A DNA stretch of 64,000 nucleotides, from the NCBI GenBank assembly GCA_018398815.1, contig CM031595.1:142526261-142590260 (forward strand), given 5' to 3'. This DNA comes from Conus ventricosus. Its lineage: Eukaryota; Mollusca; Gastropoda; Neogastropoda; Conidae. Position numbers and translations under genes: made by a program. The notes beneath the pieces were generated by a model that saw only the letters and a program-made list of their open reading frames with translations, was not told where the DNA came from and did no database searches. Positions 11,673 through 23,963 of this stretch are shown here, piece by piece (the first letter of the stretch is position 1; every line of letters begins with the position of its first letter).

Positions 11673-11704
11673 ACTCTGACCTGGACAAGGAGGCTGAACC
11701 TTAG
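11673..11704 (+). CDS. MYLK: Candidate alternative terminal exon with stop
   Basis: After a ctgtccccacag acceptor (11661-11672), the phase 1 reading left open at 8780 continues as DSDLDKEAEP and then a TAG stop at 11702-11704. A T-rich stretch and an AATAAA at 11974-11979 follow. If used, it would end a kinase-less protein made only of the upstream Ig domains. Ig-only isoforms are known in related muscle genes such as stretchin. The coding part is only ten residues, so the evidence is acceptor quality, phase match and the downstream poly(A) signal. Confidence 0.4.
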
Positions 11705-11973
11705 TTCCCTGCTTCTCCCCAAACAGTCAACATTCCTCTTTTTTTTTTTTTTGTATTTTTTCGTTTAGTTTCTTTTTTCTGTTTTCGTATGTTTGTTTTA
11801 TGAGTAGCTGTACCACTCTTGAGATATTTGCTTGATTTCCCACCTCTTGAAAAGGAAGATAACCTCTTTTCTTTTTTTTTTCTTTTTTTTTTTGTTTGTT
11901 TACCTTTTCTGCCGTATCTTTTTCCACCTTTTCTGTCTGTGCTTTTTCTTTTCTTTTCTTAAAAACTCATTGC

Positions 11974-11979
11974 AATAAA
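11974..11979 (+). promoter_or_regulatory. Candidate poly(A) signal of the alternative terminal exon
   Basis: AATAAA lies 270 bases after the TAG of the candidate terminal exon, in T-rich sequence (11735-11965). It would define a 3' UTR of about 0.3 kb. The intron also contains other A/T-rich stretches, so the hexamer alone is weak evidence. Confidence 0.35.
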
Positions 11980-12106
11980 CCTTGTGGGGCTTTCCTCCCA
12001 CTCCCCTCCCCCCTCTTCCCCCAGTGACTTTTAAGCTAACACTTCCCATTTCCTCTTGAAGTAGAGGGCTTGCATTGTTTTGTTTGACTGCATGTGTGTG
12101 ACACAG

Positions 12107-12269
12107 AAGTAGACAAATCCCACCCCCCTGAATTTCTCACCCGTCCAACCAATGACTGTGCCTGGAGGGGTCATCCACCGCGACCTCATCCTGTCGAGTT
12201 CAAGGACATCCATTGCCCACGTCTCTTTGGAACGCAACGATGTCTGCTGTCGGCAACGAGCATTACAAG
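12107..12269 (+). CDS. MYLK: MYLK exon: first half of Ig domain 4 (one base missing)
   Basis: From a gacacag acceptor at 12106 the phase 1 reading gives EVDKSHPPEFLTRPTN, a clear I-set start. The frame then breaks near 12153 and resumes as GSSTATSSCRVQGHPLP with the B-strand cysteine, followed by TSLWN with the core tryptophan, to NEHYK at the donor gttggt (12270). A single missing base near 12153-12160 restores the frame and also the phase 0 end needed by the next exon at 14047. This looks like a deletion in the assembled consensus rather than a dead exon, but a true frameshift cannot be excluded. Confidence 0.75.
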
Positions 12270-13654
12270 GTTGGTACACCGACTCCTCTCACGGAGGCTG
12301 GATTGGAAATGGCAGTTGTCTGTTGAAGAAGGTGTTGAGTGGTGAAAATATTAATGTTATAGGATCAGAATTCATTTGTCTTGTTTTGGGCAATTGCCAG
12401 CTTTTGTCTTTAGTGGCTGCTTTCTCTGGTGTCATTATTGTTATCAGTGGTTCTATGCTCATGATCAGCATGGTGACAGCCCAGATATGACACTTTGTGG
12501 TCAGCTAGGGCTATAAGCAATGTTACCTCACCTACGCTCATAAGACTGTGGTTCTAATATTTCATCTTATATTTGATTTCCATGATCAGTGATTCACTGT
12601 CACCCTCATCATTGTGACAACTGATAAAGATGTTGAACTCACAAACTTCCATCACTGTTGTTATTTTTTTTTTACTTTGTTCAATGTATTCTTGATCTTT
12701 TTTTCCCTTTTCTTTTCTTCACTAATGTGAAACAAGGAGGGACTGCTTGAAAAAGCCAAGATTGCATTCAACAATGTCATCAGCATATCAAAAGACAATT
12801 TTGACATTTTTTTTAGTTTGCTGGGTTTTTTCTTTCTTCTTTTTTTAAAAAATTTTTGCAGCGTATTTGTGGCATTCTGGTCATACTTCCTTTGTTTCCG
12901 TCCATGTGTGGTAGTACCTGTAGGTGGTGCTGCCAGCTGTTGTACTTTGTTCTTTCCATGGCTCATTCATGTATATTTGTAGTGTGCATGATCTGAATGT
13001 TATTAGTGTAACTGATACCACACGGACAATTTTGTCAAAGACTCTTTTGGGAAAGAGATGAAAAGAAGCACTGCCTGTGTTCCTGTGGAGCTGCTAATTA
13101 CGGATGATTGAAACGTCTCTTGGAAGTTGATATGTCAAGAGTAACTAACGATGCATGGGATTAGGAACATGTCACAGCTGTGGATATGGAGGGTTAATGT
13201 CCACAGTGACCGCTGTCACCCTGGTATTGTTTGAGGACTCTCTTTAACCCTTTGGTTGCTGCTTGTTGTTGGAAGGAGACTGTCACATCCTTGTGATGGG
13301 ATGGGGCAGACAGATCAGGGCCATCAGTGAAGCGGTGAGGTTATTCACACCACTGTTTGCTGTTTACATGGATGAGTGATGTGGTTGCACTTAGAAACTT
13401 ATTAGAGACTATGATTACTGTCCTTCAAGCTTACAAAGACTGGCCTTTTCTCTATAGTTCAGCAACCAAGGATGAAATGCCAACATGCTAAACATGATTG
13501 CATCAAGCAGCAACACCATAGTTTTCTTTACAGTGTGTTGTTGTTCTTCGATTTAACGTCTTTTCAAATCGAAGAACAGTTCAGCAACCAAGGGATGAAA
13601 TGCCAACATGCTAAAACATGATTGCATCAAGCAGCAAACACATAGTTTTCTTTA

Positions 13655-13729
<75 letters not shown>

Positions 13730-14046
13730 CGAGATCTCTGTGGTATCTGCTTATACTTGATCCGTACAGTTACAGCTGAATGTATGGAAGTTGGTTAAAC
13801 TGGAGTGATCTGTTCATTTTCATTGGCTGTTCTTTACATCCTTATCCTCGGCTTCTAATTTTCTAGGATGTATGTTTGTGAATTGAGGATAGATGACAGT
13901 GAACTAAACTGTCAGTTAGCATTTCTATAGATTCATGATAATGAGCTAAACTTACAGTATGCCTGTATTGAGCTGTAGACATGCTGTATATCTCAAAGAC
14001 GCCATTGTATGCAGATCAGTTTCAACCTGCTGCGTATGATGATCAG
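12270..14046. other. Intron inside Ig domain 4
   Basis: A short sequence at 12480-12530 (GGTCAGCTAGGGCTATAAGC) resembles the LINE 3' tail found at 26746 and may be a decayed copy. No exon was recognised other than the duplication and GT repeat listed separately. Confidence 0.5.
13457..13661. repeat. Tandem duplication flanking a perfect 12-bp inverted repeat
   Basis: An 80-bp segment starting CAGCAACCAAGGATGAAATG (13460) recurs at 13580 almost unchanged. Between the copies, GTTCTTCGATTT (13543-13554) and its exact reverse complement (13566-13577) enclose an 11-base loop. The second copy runs into a GT microsatellite (13655-13723). Confidence 0.85.
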
Positions 14047-14249
14047 ATTTCCAGAGACGGGGAACGACACAGTCTGGAGATCGTGAAGCCCCAGTCCCAT
14101 GATTCTGGGCAGTACGTGTGTCACGTGCAGAACTCGGCAGGCGCGGCCAGTCACAACTGTTCCCTGATCGTGACAGAGGCCACTGGCAGTGCCACCAGCA
14201 ACAAATCAGCTGGTGGTGCCATGGACTTCAGAGCTGTGCTCAAACATCG
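14047..14249 (+). CDS. MYLK: MYLK exon: second half of Ig domain 4 plus first DFRxxL motif
   Basis: The exon encodes ISRDGERHSLEIVKPQSHDS followed by GQYVCHVQNSAGAASHNCSL, strands D to G with the DSGQYVC signature. A Ser/Ala-rich tail then ends in MDFRAVLKHR. DFRAVL (14224-14241) fits the DFRxxL motif by which MYLK binds F-actin. The acceptor is gatgatcag at 14046 and the donor gtatgg at 14250. The exon enters in phase 0 and leaves in phase 2, which matches the single-base start of the next exon at 15262. Confidence 0.9.
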
Positions 14250-14749
14250 GTATGGATCTGACCATACTTTGTATTCTGCTGATGTTTATGACAGATCCAC
14301 AGTCTCAGTCCTTGTTCATTTTTGTGCTCCAAACCTTTTGGAGATCTGTGTCTTTGCCTACACATTATTCTGGTCTTTACCTCTGTTGCTTCTCTTAGAG
14401 GGTACCAATGTGTCTTGTAGTTCATGACTGTACTATCAAGTTTTCAGCTACATTATAACTCCATAAATATTCATGCCACTTTTACCTACAGAAATGAAAC
14501 CTATGAAATACTCTTGAATATGAGATGAAGTGTGACTACATTCATGTATATTATATGGACAAAAATGAAAAAAATGCATAAAATCAAATACTCAAAACAC
14601 TCCAGTCCAAAAAAGGCAAGTTGTTTGGGCTCAGTAAAGAGTTGTTTTTTTAAAGTTTAAATCGACGACTGTGGCTCAGAAATGGAAAAGATGGTGCTTC
14701 AACTGGTTATGTAATATATGATATAGAATTAAACTGATTTTGTCTTGTT
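14250..14749. other. Intron after first DFRxxL exon
   Basis: No exon or strong repeat is seen. The frame from the previous exon stays open to 14427, but this is read-through past a usable donor and has no domain features. Confidence 0.5.
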
Positions 14750-15238
14750 GACAGAAATAAACTAGTATAACATTAAGTTGATTTTGCTGTGTCAACAATC
14801 AGTCAGTGTAAAGCCACATTAATGTTGCTTTGTTGTCAGTTTAATGCCAAACTGATTTTAATGACAGTTGATTGACTAAATTGAAGTGGCCTTGTTGACA
14901 GACAATAAATCATGACATTCATGTTGTCTTGTCAAATTTATGTTACCTTCTTGACAGACAATAAATCATCAAGCTTATGTTGCCTTGTTAACAGAAAAAA
15001 CATCAAGTTTATGTTGCCTTGTTGATACAATAAATCATCAGATTTATGTTGCCTTGTCAGACAGTAAATCATTAAGTTTATGTCATCTTGTTAACAGACA
15101 AATCATTAAGTTTATGTTACCTTGTTGACAGACAATAAATCATCAAGTTTATGTTGTCTAGTTGACAGACAGTAAATGCTCAAATTGATGTTGCCATGTC
15201 GACAGACAGTAAAGCAAGTTGATGTTGACATGTTAACA
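14750..15238. repeat. Degenerate 37-bp tandem repeat next to the large exon
   Basis: Variants of TTGACAGACAATAAATCATC followed by AAGTTTATGTTGCCTTG recur about a dozen times with substitutions and indels, ending 23 bases before the acceptor at 15261. It takes the place of the usual pyrimidine-rich stretch upstream of the large exon. Confidence 0.8.
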
Positions 15239-15261
15239 GACAAGGAGGGGTTTAACCTCAG

Positions 15262-16927
15262 GACCCAACGAAGCGCAGACTCTGATCGTTCAGACAAGGA
15301 GAACAAGGCGCATGATTTCCGTCATGTTCTCCGCAACAATCGCCAACACTCACTGCCCCAGTCCACCATCTCCACCTCCACCTCCACCTCCAATTCAGCG
15401 CCCGCCACCTCTCGCTTCACACACAAGACTGTGCTCAATGGAACATCTACACAAAGTGCCTCATCAACAGCCTCCTCCGTGTCCTCTGTGTCCAGCTCCA
15501 CCTCCAACAGGTCCGGAGGGGTGAGGAAGAACTTAGAGCTCTTTGAAAACCGGGCTTCCGCCTCGCCTGAGAGGTCAGCCTTGACCTCGAGACAGTCACC
15601 TGACAGTCGAACACCACCCGACAGGTTAGGGCTGAAGTCACGGAATGTGGCGTCCCAAGACACTCGCTCATCGCCAGGACGGGACATTGTAAAGAACGGC
15701 AGCTTGCAGGACAGAAAGACTCCAGATCGTGTGCAGGAAAGCATTCTGACCACAACAACTATTCAGTCCTCTCAGGCTGCCCCCGTCATTTCTAGGGAAC
15801 GTCCCAAAGAGAGAGCCATCAGAGACCTCAAAACATGCTCCACAACAGGTAACTTTTCCAAGAGTCTGGACCGCACCAGCTGGCGGAAAAGTGAACTGGC
15901 GGCAGAACCTCCCAAGAGTGATTTCAGAAATGTCTTTTCTAAAGCCCAAAGTGCCTCTGAACACAGCAGAGATAACACAGACACTTCAAAGTCTTCCAGG
16001 TTACGACCAGACCTCGCCAGGGACCAGAAGAAAAATGGAGACACTGGAGACATAAAACAGACTGCTGCCGGTAAGGTTGATTTTCGTAGTGTTTTAAAAT
16101 CCCGTCAGGTGGATGACGGTAGAGCATCCAGTGTGAACAGAGACAGTAAACCTAAAGTGCAATCCACTCGGTCAGAGACAGACTTTAGGTCTGTCCTGGC
16201 CAAGCTCAAACCAGGAGGGGATGATAGGAAACCCACTGAATCTAAAGATACTCAGACCAGGGTGACTCCTGAGAGGGCCACTGTGAAGAAAGGTTTATCA
16301 TCTAAAGATCTCAACAACCTGAGATCCAAGTTTGAGTCTCCTGCCCAGGATGTGAACAATGTGCAGACTAAACCTCCTAAACCTCCCATCACCGTAACGA
16401 CCAGTGCCAGCACCACCACCTCATCAGGTCAGTCCGGCACTTTCATCACTAACACCACAACATCTCAGTGGAGGGAGGGAAGCCAAGAGAGGCCGGCAAT
16501 CAAAGTGGTGGACAACACAGTGGAAGACAAACCGCTGGATGTCATATCCTCTCTGAATGACACATCACGGTTCTCAGATGACCTCAAGTGTTCCGATTCC
16601 TCACAGCTGTCTGACAGTGCAATATCGTCAGCTTTCTCCAAGCTGTCTGAGTTGTCAGACCTGTCAGACAGCAGTTCTGCCGTTTCCGAGGCAGAACCTT
16701 TAGAACCACGCAATCACCGGAGGCTGGAGCGGCTGAAAGAGAGGCTAGGAGCGGGAGGGGGCAGCGGAGACACCGAGGGGGTGGAGGAAGCGTCGGAGGC
16801 TCCCAGCATTCAGCAGCGTCTGGAAAACTGCCGTGTGACCTACGGCGGACAGGTGCTGCTGCAGTGCAAGGTGTCGGGGGTCCCTGCGCCTGACATCAGC
16901 TGGAGCGTCAACCAGAAAACCATCAAG
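15262..16927 (+). CDS. MYLK: MYLK large exon: disordered actin-binding region and start of Ig domain 5
   Basis: A 1,666-nt exon is open throughout and encodes about 555 residues. Most is Ser/Thr/Lys-rich and probably disordered. It holds four DFRxxL-type motifs: DFRHVL (15314), DFRNVF (15920), DFRSVL (16079) and DFRSVLAKLK (16181), the last nearly the vertebrate MYLK sequence. An acidic/Ser segment (16500-16700) and a basic stretch (RRLERLKERLG) follow. The exon ends with VLLQCKVSGVPAPDISWSVN, the first half of an Ig domain with its cysteine and tryptophan. The start at 15262 is chosen because the acceptor cctcag gives the phase 2 entry needed from 14249; acceptors at 15239 or 15278 would give phase 1. 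The donor is gtcagt at 16928, phase 0. Confidence 0.92.
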
Positions 16928-17572
16928 GTCAGTGCTCTGCTTTGTCTGTGAGGTTTTGCTCTGTGCTTGATAACTTACAGTGATTCTTTATTTTTTGTCT
17001 CCGCATCTTCCTTGCTCACAGCCTTGGGGTCTTTTTGTGTGTGTTGCCCCCCTATTCCTTTTCCCCTCAGTAGCATTAACTTCATTTCAGTGGTGGAGGA
17101 TGTAACACTGCCTTTTTAGAATCATCTGATATTTTTGATATTGTGCTCATTGAAAGTGGTTGAAACAAATTATGTCTTGTATTTTTTGAAAATAAGGTAA
17201 GGCAGTGGAGAAGGAGGGGAGACAACTTAATGAGATAACGATGTTTGAGTGTCCGTTACATATAGCAGGGACTGCTGCGTGCTGACTAGTTCATATATGT
17301 TTTATGACATGTGCTAAGCCACGAGATCACAGTGCACGAGCATTACAGTGAGAATTATGAATAAGTTAAGAAACAAAACAGAACAGCTTTGGGAAGAGGT
17401 TCTCATGGACAAGACTGAGCAAATGTTGTTGAGAGGCCTGAAAGCAAGATAAGTCAGGAAACAAAGAAGAGAGATCAGTGACAGAAATAAGGAATGTCAG
17501 AACGTTTCCATCAAGAAAAGAAATTCTTCGTGAGCGTCTTTCCTAAAACTGTTGATGTGTGTGTGTGTGCAG
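16928..17572. other. Intron inside Ig domain 5
   Basis: About 0.64 kb of unremarkable A/T-rich sequence, with a short GT run forming the acceptor tract. Nothing else was recognised. Confidence 0.5.
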
Positions 17573-17720
17573 CCATCCCGTTTTTTCCAGCTGAACTATC
17601 AGGAAAACGTGGCACAACTTCTGGTGGCTGAGGCGTTTTCCGAGGATGAGGGCGAGTACACTTGTACCGCTACCAACTCAGCTGGTACAGACTCCTCCTC
17701 CTGCTACCTGACAGTGGAAG
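17573..17720 (+). CDS. MYLK: MYLK exon: second half of Ig domain 5
   Basis: The exon encodes PSRFFQLNYQENVAQLLVAE followed by AFSEDEGEYTCTATNSAGTD and strand G (SCYLTVEG). DEGEYTC is the F-strand signature, and TNSAGT is typical of MYLK and titin Ig domains. The acceptor is a gt-rich tract ending gtgcag at 17572, and the donor gtaggt at 17721. It enters in phase 0, matching 16927, and leaves in phase 1. It is intact. Confidence 0.92.
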
Positions 17721-18247
17721 GTAGGTGCTTAATGTACCTCAAGTTGTCAGTAGCACTGTTTTTCTAGGGGATGTAGATGTCGTGAAAGATAAGGGTAACA
17801 GTTCTTGTACCATCTTCAGTTCCGAAATAAAACGACTATGATTTTGGAGGTATCATTCAATATCACCATTTCGTTTGTCTTCATTGTGTCTGTTTGTCTT
17901 AATGACTATATATCAGTGTGGGTGAAAAGAGAAGAAGAGGACTTCATGCATGTTCAGTGTGAATGCTCCGCTAAAATCAATACTTGGCAGCATGAATTGT
18001 GCCAAATTAATGTTGGTGAACATGAGACTAATTTCAAAGCGAGCTTATCAGTTCTTTGGGCTTTGAGTTCATGAGATCTGAATTAAAATGGACCTTAGCT
18101 GGACTGAAGCTGAATTTGACTTGATCAATAATTTCAATGAATTCATTCAAATTCAAACTGAATTAATTGAAATACAAATACATAGAGTGTATGAAGCTGA
18201 ATTTTAAAGCTGTCTGTCCACCCATAAATGTTGAAATATTCTGTCAG

Positions 18248-18442
18248 CATCCAGTACGAGGTCCAGTCATTCGGGCAGCCATGTTTTTGAGGGTGCGGTG
18301 TCCACTCCACCCCAGGCGGGCAGCCTGACCCCGACCTCTCTGACTGTCAGAAACGGTCAGCTGGCCAGTTTTCGGCTGACCTTCAGCGGAGAACCATCCC
18401 CGGTGGTCACATGGTACAGGGCCAAAACACCGCTCCAGTCAG
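18248..18442 (+). CDS. MYLK: MYLK exon: linker and first half of Ig domain 6
   Basis: The exon encodes a Ser/Gly-rich linker (ASSTRSSHSGSHVFEGAV), then SLTVRNGQLASFRLTFSGEP and SPVVTWYRAKTPLQSG, strands A to C with the core tryptophan. The B-strand cysteine position reads FRLTF. The acceptor is ctgtcag at 18247 and the donor gtgagg at 18443, phase 1-1 (195 nt). It is intact and joins in frame to 17720 and 18885. Confidence 0.88.
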
Positions 18443-18884
18443 GTGAGGGGCAAGTGGTTTTTGATACACTGCTCATCGTAATTTATTTTCATGCCAAAAG
18501 AAAAGTGTTAATGCATGCATGTCTTTCCACTACACCGGCTGTGCTAAACAAAAGCTGTCGAAATCATCATAGAATCTGAACAAGTGCAATACTTTATTTA
18601 CATGGATTTTCAGACCTAAGGCAAAATGAACAGCTGTCATTTTAGACCCTAATTTACATTTCCAGACATGGTGTGTATTATCCCTCAAAAATGGTGATTT
18701 TATTTTGTTTCTTCAACCCTCTATTGAGCAGACACAGGAAACGGACCCTAGTAAGGCCTGAAATAAGAGAACGAAGAAGTTTTGAGACTCCATCAATCAG
18801 AATCATCCAAGAATGAAGAATTGTAGCTTTTCGCTGAAGTTATGTGTCTGCATGGTGCTGACGTGCTCCCGTGACTGTGTGCAG

Positions 18885-19027
18885 ATGATCATATCACAAT
18901 CGTGAAAGAAAATGGCATGAGCATGCTGACAATTCCATCGGTCAGTGCCAATGACAGTGGCCGCTACACTGCCACCTTACTAATGACCTGGGCTCTGACC
19001 AACTGTCTGCTACACTGTCCGTGGAAG
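18885..19027 (+). CDS. MYLK: MYLK exon: second half of Ig domain 6 (one base missing)
   Basis: The exon encodes DDHITIVKENGMSMLTIPSV and SANDSGRYTAT, with the DSGRYT F-strand signature. The frame then shifts at about 18978-18985 and continues as TNDLGSDQLSATLSVEG, strands F and G. Its 143 nt are one short of the 144 required for the phase 1-1 join to exons 18248 and 20613, so one deleted base explains both the frame break and the length. The acceptor is gtgtgcag at 18884 and the donor gtgagc at 19028. Confidence 0.85.
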
Positions 19028-19420
19028 GTGAGCCATCAATTGTCATTTTTTTTAATTATCATTGTCTCCTACCTAGATATTCCAGAGGCAGTTTAAGAGA
19101 AGTTTTGAAACACCAGTTTCTTTGGATGAGCTCTGAATGCGAATGAAAAGCATGTGCAAACATGACAAAATGACTTGCACAGATTGTGACGCTTGGAACA
19201 GACTAATGTTCCACATCTTTTCCCGCATTACAGGTCATCAATACACATGTAGATCACCATATATCAAATAAATACCCACTCTCGTCTTTTCTACCACCAC
19301 CCCTAAGCCATCACCTCTGAAGAAACAAAAGTGCAAAAAGAGAGAGAGAGAGAGAGAGAAAAAATGAGTTGAGAAAAAAAAAGTGGATGTGGAATTTGTA
19401 GAGTGCTGATTGCGTTTCTC

Positions 19421-19640
19421 AGGTGCTAGCAGTCAACACTCACATTACGAAATCACATGTAAGTTTCTTCACACAGGTGCCAGCAGTCAACACTCACATT
19501 ACGAAATCACATGTAAGTTTCTTCACACAGGTGCCAGCAGTCAACACTCACATTATGAAATCACATGTAAATTTCTTCACACAGGTGCCAGCAGTCAACA
19601 CTCACATTATGAAATCACATGTAAATTTCTTCCCAAAAGT
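19421..19640. repeat. 54-bp tandem repeat, four copies
   Basis: The unit starts GGTGCCAGCAGTCAACACTC and ends TTCTTCACACA, repeating at 54-bp steps with few changes. The length is a multiple of three, so open frames run through it (18-residue repeat). Each copy carries GTAAGT followed 15 bases later by CACACAGG, resembling back-to-back splice sites. It is intronic, between 19027 and 20613. Confidence 0.93.
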
Positions 19641-20084
19641 GGGCAGGCACTGTTTTGTGACCCTATGTGAAGGCAAAACTAGGTCACGCTGTGATCAGGT
19701 GCATTTCTGGTACACTGTAAAAATGAAAGAGACTGACCAAAGCTGTGCAAACCAATAGTCCTGGTTGTGGGTTGACCAAAATCTGGACGACACACCACCC
19801 AGGTTCAGATTTATGTTATTTTGTACCATTTTTAAAAGCAAGTTTCAAAATTTTTCTGGAAAGGGGAATGCCTGCTGGATTCCTGGAATTTCAGCGATTT
19901 TTTATTTTCTCCAGTTCTGCGGTAAATTAAGGTTCCATGTTAGCGTACACTGAGCACATGTGAAAGAACCCATGCTGATTTGCCCATGCCATACGTTACT
20001 CTGGTAGCTCAGCAAAAACATCTAGAGACAGAAGGAGAAAAAAATGGCACTGTGCAACTGCGGTAAGTTCTCCTTTGTGAGAGC

Positions 20085-20172
20085 ATTCCATTTTCAATAC
20101 AGTGCAATATAATACAGTACAGTACAATACAATACAATACAATACAGTTCACTACAATATTGTTCAATATGT
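20085..20172. repeat. (AATAC)n microsatellite
   Basis: A run of AATAC/AGTAC units surrounds 20095-20150. The flanking intron up to 20612 shows no other feature. Confidence 0.85.
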
Positions 20173-20612
20173 GTTGGCTATGGCTTAGAACACACGGCAG
20201 GATAGAAAAAACTTACAGAAAATAAGAAAACTGTACCATCCCCCACTAAATGCATGATGGCTGCGAGAGGAGAAGACTTGATGTGCATGACCCTGTAAGA
20301 ACAGTTACAACCAGGGGCAGGAGGTGAGGAGGCGTGGTGCTGGGTGGGAAAGGGTTGGCAGTTCAAAATTGATGGCAGTCTCTTTGTAAAACTTTGTACT
20401 TATGTTTGTGTGAGACAGGTGTTGGGGTGGCTAGAACCTCACAAATCCTATCCCGCCTTTCCCATGATCTCCCTGCCCCTGTACATACACTACACCCCAG
20501 CACTGAACATACATTGTAGCTCCCTAGACAGTCAAGCTGAAGACTCCCAGAATGCCCTTTCCACCTACTTCCCATCCTGCAGAATGTTAATCACCATCCT
20601 CTGCGTCCCCAG

Positions 20613-20785
20613 ACGTGCCAGAATGCCCTGTGGGCACGCCGCATGTCTACGACATCAGCCGCAAGTCAGTGTCGCTATCATGGTGCGGGCCGGCCTACGA
20701 CGGTGGCAGCGTCATCACCCACTATGTCGTTGAGGTCAAGGACGCAGACAGTGAGCAGTGGAACACGCTGGTGGCCGACTGCACG
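20613..20785 (+). CDS. MYLK: MYLK exon: first half of FN3 domain
   Basis: The exon encodes DVPECPVGTPHVYDISRKSV followed by SLSWCGPAYDGGSVITHYVV and EVKDADSEQWNTLVADCT. The features of a fibronectin type III domain are clear: SLSW, then GPAYDGGS.I..Y.VE, and a tryptophan in strand D. In MYLK one FN3 domain lies just before the kinase. The acceptor is gcgtccccag at 20612 and the donor gtaagc at 20786; phase 1 in, 0 out. It is intact. Confidence 0.92.
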
Positions 20786-22028
20786 GTAAGCTTGGTGTGT
20801 TGGATGTGGTGTGCTTTGTGTGTGGGATAGATTCTCTTCCAGACCTGTTTTTCCATACAATTTTGCCGTATTTTGTACACATGTTTCATCAAAAATACAA
20901 GAAATCCGGCGAACTCAATGAAAAACATCAGAAAAAAAATAAATTCTAGAGACTTTATGATGGCAGGTGAAAACAAATGCTGCGCCCTCCCCCCTCAACA
21001 GTTTCACAAAAATGAGGAATTTTGTACACACACTTTGTAGAAAATACACTCATTTTTTGTAGAAAAGTATGTCAATCGCAGTTATAGGGTAAACAGGTCT
21101 GCTGTTCATCCTCAGTGTCAGGACTGGCCTATGGCCATAGATCAGTGACTTGCAGTGACAGACTCTGGGGTCATGTGGGATCCCTTGAGTTCTCTATCCT
21201 TTGTCATATGTGACAAGATAGAAGGGGCATGACCTGTCCACTCCTTCACAGTGTTGTCCAGGATTCCAGCCTGCCTCAGGGACATCCATCTTCTTCAGAA
21301 CTGTGCTGGATGATCTAGAACAAGGAAGTATGATGACATTCATGCCAGTATGAGGCCAAGTTTACAGCACTCAATCACTGTGAGAACAGTCATATTTGTC
21401 AGGCACTGTTCTTTTCCTGTAGGATTGATACTGAAACATTTATCATGAATGCCTGATTTGTTTCTCTTTCTGCTTAAGATTGGTGTTGGTGTCCCACTCT
21501 TACATCCACACGGAGAGATGTTTTGTTAGGACCATAGAAGTGATTGGGAACACAGATGAATGGGACGTGTTTTGTATTGATTAGAAGCAGCTTTCTACAG
21601 TATTCTGTTGCTGGATTGAGAATGGTTATTTTGAACAGCGTCTGCCTGTTTTGTGTAGGCAGAAGCAGACTCACTGACATGCTCAAGTGACAGACAGTGA
21701 GACAGGACAGCATGGATAGAGGCTTGGGTTTGCTTTACCCTTTGCTGTAAATATTTTACAAGTAAGGGGTAGAGTGGCTTGCTGCTATGAAAAAGCTGAG
21801 AGCAGTAAGTGGCTGTAACGACTGTTTCCTGCAATGTCCATGCTTCCTTTCTACTTCTGTCCCTGCCCTCTTCATGTCAAGCACTCTGTTAACTCGGCAA
21901 AGTAATCCACAGCCAGTTCCAACACTGAATGGAAGACATGAACTCTGAGCGCTGTGAACAAACAGCGATAACTCACTGACCCCGTGTCCTTGACATTGGC
22001 CAAGTCAGGAGAGTGAAAGGTGGAAAGA
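20786..22028. other. FN3-splitting intron, 5' part
   Basis: No exon, RNA gene or clear repeat was recognised in this 1.2-kb stretch. Confidence 0.5.
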
Positions 22029-22083
22029 GATAAGATAAGATAATGTTGCTTATAGCCCAGCCGACCGCAAAGGGCCACATCAG
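22029..22083 (-). mobile_element. LINE 3' tail, 55 bp, inverted copy
   Basis: These 55 bases are the exact reverse complement of 26746-26800. They carry the (TTATC)n end and GGCTATAAGCAACAT. It is a severely 5'-truncated insertion of the same element, or a SINE sharing the LINE tail. Confidence 0.85.

Positions 22084-23963
<1,880 letters not shown>

Noticed and set aside
15240..15261. Earlier start of the large exon at 15240
   Set aside because: That acceptor gives phase 1, whereas the upstream exon ends in phase 2; 15262 joins in frame.
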